A stretch of DNA of 64,000 nt from Meconema thalassinum. Lineage: Eukaryota; Arthropoda; Insecta; Orthoptera; Tettigoniidae. The notes below the pieces were generated by a model. The model searched no databases and was not told where the DNA came from. It saw only the letters and a list, made by a program, of their open reading frames with translations. Where the stretch lies: assembly GCA_946902985.2 (NCBI GenBank), contig OX336389.2, positions 1,288,908,792 through 1,288,972,791 on the forward strand, written 5' to 3'. A program made the position numbers and the translations under genes. Positions 1 through 11,401 of this stretch are shown here, piece by piece. Position 1 is the first letter of the stretch. Each line of letters begins with the position of its first letter.

Positions 1-659
1 GAACCTTACTCCAGTTTCCTCAAGTCTCTTCCTTATGGAGAGCTCTTGCCCCCTTTCACTTGTCAACAAACCACAGAAGTTAATCCGTCCTAATGAGTCC
101 GGTGGCCTTGACAGAAACTACCTGCACCTCTTTCTTATGCACACAAACTACAGTTACTTACGATAACCTGCTACACGCTGCTTCGCTGTCCACGAGCTGG
201 GAAACAATGTCACTGGATTTCGTAATTCGCTCGGCACTTCGCCACAATACCTCTGTCGCTCAGTGAAATCACACTCGCTCAAAACACAGGCAGTCCCCTG
301 TATGCTTCTCACTCCCTCGCTGTCAAGAGAATCGGCTTCACTAGGGGTTTCGCAAGTCACCACACTTCTGTCGCTCAGGATAAACGCTCGCACTAGCTCG
401 TAAAACACACACACCCTGCTTGTCAGGTCGCTCTTATATAGCAGGCCGGTGACTCAATAAATGCTTCTAGACCCATCCAGGGTTCACGGCTTCTCGAGGT
501 TTCCATCACTGGCTGAGTCACGAATATTCTGGACCATCCCTTTGTCCTAGGAGTCCTGTTGCATAAGGCGCACGCAATACACTGAGGCAGAGCACAGCCC
601 AGCCCGGGGGCAGTTGTGACTCATGCGGCGACCGATGAAACAAACTCACAGCCGTAACA
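1..659 (-). mobile_element. Divergent Gypsy-type LTR, cut by window edge
   Basis: Read on the minus strand, this begins TGTTACGGCTGTGAGTTTG and stays alignable to the LTRs of the Gypsy element at 44247-50828. Shared segments include the stretch around the TATA-like box and the GAAACCC segment, after which similarity is patchy. The 5' LTR end is at 659, and the 3' end lies off the window, so solo LTR versus full element cannot be decided. It is much more diverged from the two 44-50 kb LTRs than they are from each other, which suggests a related subfamily or an older insertion. The short reading frame inside it (154-414) has no recognisable protein. Confidence 0.75.
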
Positions 660-954
660 CCATTATCCTTACTTCTGGCCGGAGACAGTTTAAGTAGCCA
701 GGGTTAACAGAATGTATGTCACCCTACAGTCTGTATGAAGTGAATGATGCATGATTAAGACACATGCATGTCAGCATAATTTGCTTCTTAACTCATAGTG
801 GAAGCAATGAGTGATGTGTGGCTGTTGGATGTGTATGAATTGCTCTATTGTATTGCTGGCAAAATTTGAGGCTTTCTCTTAACTCCCTCACCCTTTGCAT
901 TACATACAGTAAATAATTTGTAGCCTAGTTTTATTATAGGGGTGTCTGCTACTT
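660..954. other. No recognisable feature
   Basis: AT-rich sequence between the LTR and the palindromic repeat. I see no coding potential, RNA gene or repeat. Confidence 0.5.
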
Positions 955-1392
955 TTATACAAATTTTCATAGTCATTTGTAGCTCTTCAGTCTGTCAACA
1001 CGATTATGCCCAATGAATGGGCGGGGTACAAGATATAAATATATAAATACACTCCTGGAAAGAATTACATGTATTAGTTAATTATCACTATTAAACGGAG
1101 AACTACAGTAAGCTAATCGTGTTGACCAACTGAAGAGCTACAAGGGGGCATGGTGGCACAGCGGTCAAGCTGTTGGCCTCTCACCAAGGTGGACTGGCTT
1201 TGATTCCCGGTCAAATGCACGTGAGATTTTCAAAGTGAAATACCATGTCCTGTGGTTCAGATTCCACATAAAAAGGTGGTCTCTTGGTTCATAATCACAA
1301 GATTCACGGTCACGTAAAACTACAATCTTCCTTTTTGAAGAACTACAAATGACAATTTTGTATGGGCAACACTGAAAGAATGGCTTCAAATC
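955..1392. repeat. Palindromic MITE-like repeat, split by a SINE
   Basis: The left arm (about 955-1006) contains TTTGTAGCTCTTCAG and CAACACGATTA. The inverted right arm contains TAATCGTGTTGAC and CTGAAGAGCTACAA at 1114-1143, and resumes after the SINE at 1341. The segment just beyond, GGCAACACTGAAA plus ATGGCTTCAAA (1365-1390), recurs next to the related hairpin at 22198-22396. Both therefore belong to one foldback family or sit in the same older repeat. Confidence 0.65.
1144..1335 (+). mobile_element. tRNA-derived SINE, copy 1
   Basis: The tRNA-like head (GGTGGCACAGCGGTCAAGC, then a degenerate B box TTTGATTCCCGGTC) is followed by the same body as the copies at 26647, 41714 and 54834. It is flanked by 13-bp target-site duplications, tgaagagctacaa at 1131-1143 and tgaagaactacaa at 1336-1348 (one mismatch), which shows that it moved by retroposition into the palindromic repeat. 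Confidence 0.85.
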
Positions 1393-2109
1393 TCTACAAA
1401 TGTTCATGCCATTTGCACCACTAGTTTTGAGGCCAACCCATAAACACACAAAAGTCAAACTGAGGGGATATTTAGTAATTACATACCGTACCTCATCTGG
1501 GATAAACACAGATTGAGCCAAAAACTCAAAGTTCAGACAGAAAGCTTACTTTATTTATATACTGTAGATAGTAATGAATTTATTACAAATCAGGTGTGCA
1601 TAGTGCATATGGGAAAGGATTAATTTGCAACGTTTAGTTTCAGCAAACTAACCACTTAAGATAGGCTATAGCCCACTATTTAACTGAGAATGCATCAAAT
1701 TTACCTCTCATGAGAAATATTATTTTGCTACTACAGTGTAGCCTACTCCCGATAATTAGTTTTGCGGTTAATTCACGTGTCTCCAAGAGCTTCTTCTAAT
1801 AGAAATTCTTACAGAGACTAATCATCACGCTAAGTAATATCTCCATCGTTTAAAAGAATTTTATAATGCGTCGCGTTGCGTAGAGACTAAATCATTGAGA
1901 TTTGAGAAGACTGAACTGCGTTTTTCAGTGAAGTAACAGTAAGGCTACTTACGCACTGCTACCAGAATGCTACAATCTTGGAAACATACGAGCAGGTTGC
2001 CGCGGGTGATATAGCACACACAGATTTCCTTTATCTTCCAAGCCGAGACAATACAAGAAGAATGCATTTTTACTAAGAACCTCCCTTTCCCAACAGCCAC
2101 ACTCCAAGG
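1393..2109. other. No recognisable gene
   Basis: Unique-looking AT-rich sequence. Short open frames exist but show no motif. It ends at the hAT 5' terminus. Confidence 0.4.
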
Positions 2110-3852
2110 CAGTGGCGGATTTACCAAGAAGCAAAGGAAGCACTTGCTTCGGGCCCCACTTTGACAAGGGCCCCCAAAAGTTTTTTTCTTTTTATGCTCG
2201 CATCGAAAAGGACCCTGCACAATCTTGTAAAAAGGTGCTTTCGGTAAAATTGTTTTAAATTTGAGTATTTTATAGATGTTCAATAGTATTTAATTGTTTC
2301 AAAATTCCTGAGCAGATAAGAAATTCACAGAGTTACAGATTATCATTTTCAATGGTATGCTGTATTGTTTAAGGATTAAGGGTCATTAACCGAAACTCGT
2401 AAAGTCCAAATCAGGTGTCGACCTTTTTTTAATAATGTTTCCCCCACTAGCTCAATCATTAATTAGATACTGTAAGTCGTGATGTAAAACGGGATGTTGG
2501 TTGGGTTATAGATGGTAGAGAAGCAAACGTCTGTTACTACATCATTTCCGGAATTATTATTCATTACAAAAGATATTTCGGATACCCTTCATAGCTTATT
2601 TCATACTCCGGGAGTCATTAACAATTGAAATAACCGCACTGGAAATAATTGCTAAATTACGTAAATATACACTGCATTCCAAAAGAAAGCAGAACACTTG
2701 ATATTTTAAAAATAATCTCTGTTTAAGGGAGCAATTTTTAGTTTCATTTTCAGAAATTCGTTACAGAATAAGAGAAAGAATATTCCTATACATTTTCCAA
2801 AGGCTGTGATGATTCAAACGTTTCACAGCCCGATGAACGCTTGTGGGAGACGTATTCAACGCCTCGGCTAAATAGCTGAAGCTACCGCCACGAAGTTCAC
2901 GAGATTTAAAGGCATGTTGAGGAGTTGTTTATGGCTCAGAATCTCTCAGGAAATCCTCAGATAATAATCAATGAGCGCCAGAGGTGCAAAGGCGACTTCA
3001 AAACCTAAATAATGGTTTTCATTATTGGCGGGAAATGAATAAGAAATGCGCGGAAGCCTTCACCATTGTTTCAGCTGATTACAATTGCGTTAAAAATAAC
3101 CTATAGTTGTTATTCATTATTGATTCTCCTTCAGTAACTTTCACAGAACCCTGGTCAATTAATACATATTGGAGAACGTGTTGTATTATGTTCAGTGTGG
3201 AATTTAAGTAAGCTTCCTATCAAAGTATGAAGTGTTAGTCTTTTTCGGATTCAATATCTGTTCGCAACCTCCTTTCGTGACAAGCCAGTGCTACCGATTC
3301 CGTCAAGACGTTGCAGAGAGTTTTGATAAGTAAACTTATACAATTAATGTGTATGATCATCGATTGGAACTCTGCCACCAAAACTGATATAATATCTGTT
3401 TAAAAGTTAATAAAATTAATTTCAACTCGGAAGTGGTCGGCATTTAATTTTAACTATTATATTTTAATTTTTTCATTCAAATTTTTCTTTCGAAGTTCAT
3501 CAAGTGTGACTTTTTGATTTTTACTGTTTACTTTAATTTTGATTTTTTCACTGAAATTATTCTTTCGAATTTGATCTACTTTAACTTTTGATCTATAAAG
3601 TTTAATTTTTTAAATTTTGGTTTTGCTTGAAGAACTATGAAGAGATCATACGACAGCGGATGCCAAAAACGGAAGAAGAAAGTTGCTGTGGAAGAGTCGG
3701 TCAGAAAACTTCCAAAAATGACCCTATTTTTGAAACAGGAATCCTATGACTCTTCTGCAAATGTAAATCAGAATGTTGAAGACAACATTTCCATCACGGT
3801 TGCAAGTCAAAATGAAGGAAGGCCAGAGGACATTAGTACGGTGCAATTAGAC

Positions 3853-4178
3853 CCAAACCCCAACATCCGAAGTAAAAGTTTCCCTCCAGCTCCAAATTGT
3901 CCTATACAGTCCACATATTGTTTGGTAAGAAGTTACACCATTTTAAGCAACGGGTTTGGGGGGGAGGAAGTTGGTAAATTAGTAGTTTTTATCAGTTTTT
4001 CTAAAATATTCCGAAAACTATGTGGTTTAGTGCAAAATGTGTCATGTACAAAAATAATCTACATTAAATTGCGAACAAATATGGCCCCTTGCATAATCTT
4101 GCTAAAGTGAACGGTTCCAGAGTTACGGGTGTAAAAGTAGACATTTTTCGTATTTTTTAGATTTTTTGGAAAAAATAT
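3853..4178 (+). repeat. Left terminal inverted repeat of the PIN-like element
   Basis: It matches the reverse complement of 7001-7338 with roughly four of five bases identical, judged by eye, and with small indels. It also supplies the out-of-place tail of the hAT N-terminal reading frame. Confidence 0.75.
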
Positions 4179-4457
4179 GACATCACTAGGAAACTATTTT
4201 TTTTTTTATACACGATTGTGTTTTGTAAAAGCAAATACCGAATTTAGTGACCGGTGGTATGTTAGTGACAAGCCCTTGAAGGAACGACAACCACACCACC
4301 TTCTCAAGGGGTGCTAATTTTTAAGGGAAAAGAGGCTTCCACAAGCTTAGGCCATATAAACCTGTGGTATGGAGAAACCCACTCTGAACTAATAAAACTA
4401 ATAAAAATGTAGAATGTTAAATGCGACCTTGAATTAACGTAAAGTATTCATCAGTAT

Positions 4458-6641
4458 TCAGTCCTCTTCAAACATAGCATCCTCCTCTTCTAGATCTTCG
4501 TCTATGATGTTCGTGTCCCTGTTATCACATCCTAGGCCTAAGCAATTACCGCATATGCTTGAGCAGTTTAGACCACTCTTTCTGCACTCGCAGTTACGGA
4601 CGCATTCGTCTTTGCAAACGCACACTATGAGGGAAAGTAATTCCTTGGAAGCTGCAGGACGTGCTGTTGTAATTGATCTCAGGTGTTCGCCAATCTTCTT
4701 CCACCCCACTCGAGCGGATTCTTCTTCTCATTCAGCCACTGCTGCACCTAGTCAAGTGGTAGGTTCTAAATGAATGCTGCCTGGAAGCTGCTGAAGTGGG
4801 GGGAAGTGCAGCCAACTTCAACAATGAATGTATAGGCTGCTTTGCAATAGCCTGCAAATAACACTGGTAGCGAAAACAATCTAGATCTTCAGTGTTCTTG
4901 GCTGCAAACATCGCAAGAAGGAAATGCTTTCCAGCATCAGCCACTGCACTGGGGTCAGCTTTGGGGTCATTGAAGACTAGAAGTTTCATTGGAAGAGCTA
5001 TGTTGGCTTGCACTTTCCTATACGGTGAAATTTTCCCCTTCTTGTAGATAGCTGATTCTGTGTCACATCGTGTGAAGGCGTTGGTTGCTAAGAATACACC
5101 TTTCATATCCCCAATGCCTCGCTGAATGTCAGAAATAGTGTACACTTTTTCCTGCTGTTTGCCTTTCCTGGGTACCACCATTTTCAATTTGTTCTCCGAG
5201 GGTGCGTGGACAGTCAACGAGACTAGTACCGGTAAGTCTGTGTCATCACCAATTATACAAGCTTCAACTCCTTTCTTAGCTTCATCAATTGCTGTTAAAA
5301 CTATTAATAAGTCAGCGTCACCTGATGCTTGATGAACTGTGCTACGACCTCTTTGCAAGTGCACTGTAAGGAGAGAAATAAAGCCCATTTTGTTTCTAGC
5401 GTTAGCTTGAAATTTACTTGATATTTACATAGATTGAGTCTTCTACTTTCACTTCAGTGTTAGTGGTAGAACGTGATCTGCGTAAGTGTTCTTTATCTTT
5501 TGTGTTTCCTTGCTCGTATCCATCAAAAACAACAGTTGCTGGCCCATAATGAGTAATTATGTAATCTGTGTATTGCTCGCAAATCTGTCTGAAGGTAGCT
5601 GGGCGTCGCCAGACAACACGATGAAGGAGGTGACCTCCATCAATGATGTAGGACACCTTCTCTGAATCTGGGGTGATTGATGATTCATTTGAATCTGGAA
5701 CCAAAACAGTCACCATTGAAGCTTTGCTTCCCTTCCTCATCAAGCCAGATTCGTCGAAGAGGGATGGAGGATAAGCACATAATTCAAACTGAAGTATTTC
5801 TTCAAGTCTCTCATCACTCCTTACTGTGCACACCATCCGATGTAAGGGAGTGTTAGGGTTCACACATACAGTATTGTTAATAAATTGTCATAGACTTGGT
5901 TATAGAAGCTAGAGACTTACCAGCTAACTTTCTTTTCAGGTGTATCTCATTGAATGTTTTGTTCCCAATCTCTTTAAAGGCTAGTGATCCAACTTCAAAC
6001 GCTTTATCACAGTTCACGTTTTCATCTGTTACAACCCCTGTTGATAAGGAAGAGAGTTCAGGTGTTTTAGAAAACTGATTATGTTCCTCAAGCCAAGAAA
6101 TAATAGTTTGCAAGTCCTTGCAATTTATTTTCTGCCTTGCGTCTTGTAGCTCCACGTGCAGCTCTGAAGAGACGCTGCGCACATCTGTAAATTCTTCTAT
6201 TGCTTTACTCACCCGAGAAAAAGTTGGAGTTGATCCAAGTTGCAATAGTTGTCGCTGTTATTCCTCTGCCGCCGGTCAATCCACCAATGCTACTTAAGGG
6301 TCTCGTCAAAACCTGTTCAATGGTCATGTCACTCCAAACTCCAAACCAAAACTTTTCACTACGTCGGATGGTGAAGTAACCATCATTTTCTAGGTTCATT
6401 GAGTTGAGAAGTTCCAGCGCACCTTGTAGGTAAACATGTGCAGATTTAGCGTAGTTTAAGTGACCAGACGCATGGAAAATGCGGAGCATTTGACGGACAC
6501 AGTGAAGATGAAGGAGAAGGAGAAGTCCCCACTCCTCTCAGCTCTAATAAACATTCGAACAAGCTGAACCCTTTCTATGAACTGAATCCACAGTTTTTGT
6601 GTTCGTTCTGATTCTTTTGAACGTTGAAGTTGGTTTTCCAA
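4458..6641 (-). pseudogene. PIN-like nuclease / Cys-rich protein, broken
   Basis: I read one damaged protein in frames that switch several times: 6641-6456, 6489-6205, 6245-5877, 5863-5414, 5388-4732 and 4709-4458. Seen in order: an N-terminal helical part with RIFHASGHLNYAKSAHVYL and RSEKFWFGVWSDMTIEQ; then YIIDGGHLLHRVVWRRPATF and VVFDGYEQG, resembling the start of a PIN/FEN1-like nuclease fold; then ASGDADLLIVL and IIGDDTDLPVLVSL, whose acidic residues fit the metal site of that fold; then ATNAFTRCDTESAIYKKGK; and last a cysteine-rich tail (residues 17-45 of the 4709-4458 piece) with CVCKDECVRNCECRKSG spacing. Animal genomes hold many uncharacterised relatives with this tail. Its role in the element is unknown. 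Stops and frameshifts make this copy non-functional. Confidence 0.6.
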
Positions 6642-7000
6642 AATTTCTACAAAGCTCTTCGCTGCAGCTGACTGCGTAATCTCTTCAGAAGATGCATTAC
6701 CACGCTTGAAAGTTGATTAGACAAAATTAAGCTCATCTTTATCCACATTAATGAAAGCTTCACTAGTTTAAAAAAATACAGTAATGAGTGACTCTTCGAA
6801 TAGGAAGAGGGCATGAATGACCCTGGAGTAAGCTTTCCCGCTCATCATTTGTTGGACACGGTTTTGACACGACTTTATACTGGCGGCCGAGCTTGTACTA
6901 AACCGGTTCTTGTTCCCAGTATTTTTACGCTTCTAACCCTCTGTGGTGCCTCAGCTTCTTTTGGACTTAGTTATTTTTGTTTACATAGTAGTTATAATTT

Positions 7001-7338
7001 CATTTTTCCAAAAAATCTAAAAAAATACGAAACATTGCTACTTTCATACCCTCTGTAACTCTGGTACCGTTCACTTTAGGAAGAATAGGCACACGACCAT
7101 TTTTGTTTAAAATTTAATGTAGATTATTTTTATATATGACTTCTTTTGCGATAAACCGCATAGTTTTCGAAATATTTAAGAAAAAGTGATAAAAACTACT
7201 AATTTACCAACTTCCCCCACCCTCCTCCCTCCTAAACCCAACGCTCAAAATGGTGTAACTTTTTACCAAACAATATGTGGACTGTATAGAACAATATGGA
7301 GCTGGAGGGAAACTTTTACTTTGGATGTTGAGGTTAGG
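7001..7338 (-). repeat. Right terminal inverted repeat of the PIN-like element
   Basis: Inverted partner of 3853-4178. Beyond it, at about 7339, the hAT reading frame resumes. Confidence 0.75.
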
Positions 7339-8320
7339 CCGATTTTTGGACTAGTTGCACCGTACTACATCTCGGATGCTCCAGCGGACGATCCAGAAGA
7401 GGCTCCAGCGGATGATTCAGCGAAAGCTCCAGTGGAAACTGGGATATTTGCTAACGATTTACAAGTTCCCAATCGCAGTGATGACGTTGGTTTATGGCGA
7501 AATTTATCACAAAATGACCTCGATTATTGGATTCAAAAAGGCCCTAGTAAATGTCAACATTGTAATGGACCATTCGAAAATTCCAGGAGGATATTCAGTG
7601 AAACAACACGATATGTTTAGGCTAATATGCTTTATGGTAAGAAAATGAACGGTGATCGTTACCCGAGAGAATGGTTAGTTTTTTCGTCACAAATGGGTAA
7701 TGTTTATTGTTTCGCCTACTCGTTTTAGTTCTACCGGGTTTTCAGACTGACGAAATTGTAACGACTTGCAAAATCATGAAAACTGTCATAAATATCGAGA
7801 TGCTCAATTGACGTTTTTAATAAGACAACAGAGAATCGTTTCATCTCATTTTACCGAGCAAATTGACAAACGGCGCGAATATTGTATACTAGTTCCTAAG
7901 CGTGTTGTTGCCGTTATTTGCAGTATAGCTCAGTAAGGTTTAGCTTTTAGAGGAACAAATGAGAAGTTTGGAGCATCAAATTGTGGAAACTAAATTATAT
8001 CACTTTATTAGAACTTGTTGCCGAATTCGACCCTTTTTTTTTTTTTGAAAAAATCATATTGAGATGTACGAGAATTGTGGCAGTGACCATACGGCTTATA
8101 TATCTAAAACGATTTGCTACGGGGAAAAAAAGTGCGGAAATCTTTTTTTTTTTTAAGGTATAATTGCTGCAGAGTATTTTAGTGTTTCAGATGATTCTAC
8201 TCCAGACGTATATCATACTGATCAATTAACTGTCATCGTGCGGTATGTGTGTGCTGAATTTGGCGTACCTGTAGAAACATTTTTGACCTTTCTTGAGATA
8301 GAGAATCATACCCAATAATA

Positions 8321-9700
8321 AACTTAAGAAAATGGAAATTGCAACACCCAGAAGGAGTGGTGCTACATTGCTGCAATTGAACATGCAGGACGAGTGTTTG
8401 GTTGTGATTCGATGATTACACTTTCAGGTCCCTCTGTTCGCAAGTTTGGACAACAATCAATACAGGATGTGCCCACTACGAGCCGCAATACATTGATGAA
8501 TTCGGGGTCAATAAGGCCCTGGATCGCTTCCTGAGGAATTGTGGCCCATGCTTGCTGCACTGCATGGGTCAGTTGTTCCAGAGTTGTGGGTGGCTGAGGA
8601 CGGTTGGCCAGTTGTCGACCCATCATGTCCCACACATGCTCAATAGGACTGAGGTCCGGGGATCTGGCTGGCCATTCCAAGGTTGTGATGCCGTGGAGAG
8701 CTTCTCTGGAGATGCGTGCAGTGTGAACCCGGGCATTGTCTTGCTGAAACATCCCATTAGCAATGTTCGCCATCATAGGGACAACCACTGGATTGAGTAC
8801 CCTATCAACGTACTGTCGAGCAGTCATAGTGCCCTCAACAAGCACTAATTGTGATTTCACATTAAAGCCAATAGCTCCCCAGACCATAATGCTTGGTGTT
8901 GGCCCTGTGTGCCTCTCGACAATAAGGTCTGGGCGGCCCCTCTCCCCGGTACGTCGCCGCACACGATTCCGGAGATCACTGCGGGCAAGACAGAAGCGTG
9001 ATTCATCACCAACGACGACCCTATGCCATTCGTCAACCCACGTCGATCGTTCTTGACACCAGGCCAGCCTTACACGTCGCTGTTGTGGGGTCAATGGAAC
9101 ACCTTCTGCAGGGACACGGGATCGTAAGCCAACTGCACGCAGGCGATTACCAACTGTTTGTTGTGTAACGTGGGGTGCCACAGCTTCTCGAATTTGCGCT
9201 GCTGTTGCATGGGTTTCCATCCGGGCCATCCGAATGATGCGGCGATCCTCTCTCACAGTTGTCTGTCGCGCTGGGCCTGTGCCAGGTCTAAGAGTGTGGG
9301 TACCTTCATTTGACCACTGCTGCCATACACGTTGTACCGTAGGTGCCTGTCGGCCAATACGTGCAGCGACAGTCCTTAGCAATAATCCAGCCTCACACAG
9401 CCCAATTATCCGAGCCCTCTCAAACAGCGACAGTTGTTGATAGCGTGCTCTTCTCTGTCATCGAGGCTTGTTTGACGGGGAACACTTCACTGCACAGACT
9501 GCAAGTCAACTACGCTACACCAGAGCCGTATACTGGAGTTGATTCCTCTGCGACCAATCACGTGGGGAGACCTGTAGCAACAATCCAATGGGTCTGAAAC
9601 TTTGATCGTTTACGTACCTACAAGGCATCGTTCCATATCTTGAAAATCAACACAAACGACCAATGCCTTCATGGTGTTGCAAATTCCATTTTCTTCAGTG
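8321..9700 (-). mobile_element. Tc1-type transposon inserted in the hAT element
   Basis: Inverted ends are AACTTAAGAAAATGGAAATT on the left and, on the reverse strand at the right, CACTGAAGAAAATGGAATTT. Both are followed by GCAACACC. TA dinucleotides flank the element at 8319-8320 and 9701-9702, the Tc1/mariner target. The 1380-bp length and a single minus-strand transposase gene are standard. The hAT frame ends at FLEIENHT on the left and resumes on the right, so this insertion is younger than the hAT. Confidence 0.9.
8363..9461 (-). CDS. Tc1-family transposase, one N-terminal frameshift
   Basis: The main open frame covers 339 residues from 9382 to a stop at 8363, and stays open upstream to RYQQLSLFERARIIGLCEAG. 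The likely ATG at 9459-9461 is separated from that frame by a small indel near 9445. Domains: paired-like helix-turn-helix (TVAARIGRQAPTVQRVWQQW), a second HTH-like segment, then the catalytic core. That core has VVVGDESRF (first Asp), MVWGAIG, MFQQDNARVH (second Asp) and WPARSPDLSPIEHVWD (Glu), with 34 residues between the second Asp and the Glu, i.e. DD34E. The enzyme would cut and paste the element at TA. Apart from the early frameshift the protein looks complete, which suggests a fairly recent insertion. Confidence 0.88.
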
Positions 9701-10462
9701 TATTTCGCAGAAACTGCTTTCAATTATTTAAAGGACTGTAGTCTAAATTTTGATTTATGTAGAGGACAGTCTTACGATAACACGTCGAATATAAGCGGTA
9801 TTTATAATGGCATGCAGGCAGTCTTGATAGAAAAAAAAAACCTTTAGCGATTTATGCACCTTGTTCTGCACACTCTTTGAATTTAGTTGGAATGTTTAGA
9901 AGCAGTAAATTTGGTTGGTATTGTGCAAGAGATTTATGTTTTCTTCTCAGCTTCGATGAGAAGATGGGCTTTACTTGAAAAATCTTTAGGGCCAAAGGCA
10001 TTAACTGTGAAAAAATTATCAAAAACCAAGTCAGTGTCTTCTATAGCTGTGAACTATGATGAAATAGCTGATACTTTTCAAAAGATTGCTAATGATGGTA
10101 CGTGGGACGGTGACATGGATAACAAAGCGTCAAGTTAAGTAAAAAGTATGGAAACCCTGGAATTCGTCATAATGATGTTTTTTTGGGAATCGATCCTTCA
10201 GGAATTAGAAAAAGTATCAGCTACTTTACAAGACCAATCGATTTCTTTCGAAACATGTGCGAACTTGGGCACGGTATTAATTACCTAGTTGAAGTAATTT
10301 CGCGAAAAAGTTTCCGTTATCGAGGAAGAACCGAAAAAAAAATTGTTCCTGGCGCTGAATTTATGTCGAGCACGCAAAAAAGGCGACGAAGAACAACGCA
10401 ATATAACAATGGGTCGGCTCCCGATGCTCTCGAAAATTTGTCGCCGAGTGATTCTGAGTTCA

Positions 10463-10515
10463 AAGTCACCAATATTTTGTAGGACTGTTTCAAAAGACCA
10501 TTAAGTGTGTGTTTT
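10463..10515 (+). repeat. 53-bp direct repeat, copy 1
   Basis: AAGTCACCAATATTTTGTAG and the following bases to GTGTGTGTTTT recur without mismatch at 14840-14892, with weaker similarity on both sides. It covers the end of the recognisable hAT C-terminus. Confidence 0.85.
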
Positions 10516-11401
10516 GGCTGAATGTCGTATTATTCGTTGTGAATGCTATTTTTATGCCTTGCTTTTTGAATAGATTAGTGATTTTATATGTGTTCGCATT
10601 CACATAGTTGAAGCGCGCAAATTTTTTCTCATTAATGTCCGGTTTTGGAATCACAACAGGAAACAGTATTTACATGCCCTAATCAAATCTGAAACAAGAT
10701 ATTATTACAAAATAACACGCTTTTATGTACAAAATTGAATTTTCTATGTGCATTATGCACAGCTGAATTAATAATAAATTAATAACTATTTAGCAATAAA
10801 TAGAATAAACATCAGATAAAAAGAGGTGTAGCACATGTGACGTCCATTCCACGGACCTCAGGGTGGAGCGCTAACACCTTGACCACCAGACGAAGTGGCT
10901 TCAGACTAACGAGGTCTTTTATTAGTGATATGTTCAGTAGAACTGCTACAGATTTGACTTTGGGGAGCAAAATGTACCCTTTAGCAAAGTTTATGTCAGA
11001 CATGAACATGCTTTGAAATGTTTTAATATGTGATTTCTATTGTTTCTATAGCTTAGTTCTTTGTACCACTGTCAATTTCTTCAGATAAGGACAGAGCAAT
11101 GATCTTTGTCCACCATGTTTCATTGGTGGACATATCAAGTCATGTAGATCGGTATTTGGAGCATCCGAAACCAGGCTATGTAGCCCATTATGTCATCAAG
11201 TGAGCTGGATGGGTTATAATGCCTGATTTGTTAAACACTGATGCAGACCGCTTGAAATAAACAGACCCGTGAATATTCAGCTTTTAACCTTGGAATTGTC
11301 AGCCCATGATGTGTGGCATGTAGGTTAGTTTTCTCATTGCACTGCCATGCATTATCAGATGGCTTATTTACATGTATTTCTGTCGTTTCTTTTTATTCTA
11401 G
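10516..11401. other. Intronic sequence with a weak tRNA-like SINE remnant
   Basis: No coding sequence is recognised. On the minus strand around 10905-10840 there is a tRNA-like stretch (TGGTGGTCAAGGTGTTAGCG with a degenerate B-box region after it), possibly an old SINE head. The 3' splice site of the first visible ATPAF1 exon ends the interval (ttctag). Confidence 0.35.

Larger units (their letters stand above)
3853..7338 (-). mobile_element. Long-TIR DNA element carrying a PIN-like/Cys-rich protein
   Basis: The element splits the hAT transposase frame. Its ends are imperfect inverted repeats of more than 300 bp (3853-4178 and 7001-7338) that begin near CCAACATCCRAAGTAAAAG. They share CTCCAGCTCCA, ACATATTGTTTGGTAA, TTGGTAAATTAGTAG and GATTTTTTGGAAAAA. 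The interior holds a multi-frame minus-strand coding region (4458-6641). No convincing target duplication was found. The class of transposon is unclear to me: no DDE transposase is visible, so it may be non-autonomous with a captured gene or belong to a poorly described family. Confidence 0.7.
3637..10481 (+). pseudogene. hAT transposase relic (ZMYM1-like)
   Basis: Pieces in order: a basic N-terminus starting MKRSYDSGCQKRKKK (3637-3852); a zinc-finger-like TTF segment with DVGLWRNLSQNDLDYWIQKG, KCQHCNGPF and EWLVFSS (7345-7740); HENCHKYRDAQLTFLIRQQ through VVAVICSIA (7760-7930); LLELVAEFDPF (7990-8040); STPDVYHTDQLTVIVRYV and FLTFLEIENHT (8195-8312). After the Tc1 insertion come CRGQSYDNTSNISGIYNGMQ, then HSLNLVG, VQEIYVFFSAS and SYDEIADTF-like segments (9722-10120), and a C-terminal PDALENLSPSD (10420-10455). 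Several frameshifts and stops are present, so it cannot be functional. Assignment rests on the motif order of the ZMYM1/hAT family. Confidence 0.8.
2110..10515 (+). mobile_element. hAT (ZMYM1-like) DNA transposon, interrupted and decayed
   Basis: The left end CAGTGGCGGATTTACC at 2110 is a typical hAT terminus (CAG-TG). It is followed by about 1.5 kb of non-coding sequence and a transposase reading frame that starts at 3637. The frame is broken twice by other transposons: the long-TIR element 3853-7338 and the Tc1-type element 8321-9700. Clear transposase similarity ends near 10481. The candidate target site ctccaagg (2102-2109) has no partner, and no matching CAGTG right terminus was found, so the 3' end appears lost or rearranged. 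Confidence 0.75.

Noticed and set aside
154..414. 86-residue minus-strand frame
   Set aside because: Lies inside the divergent LTR and has no protein similarity that I recognise.
3637..4110. 157-residue frame as a host gene
   Set aside because: Its first 72 residues are the hAT transposase N-terminus; the rest is translated terminal repeat of the inserted element.
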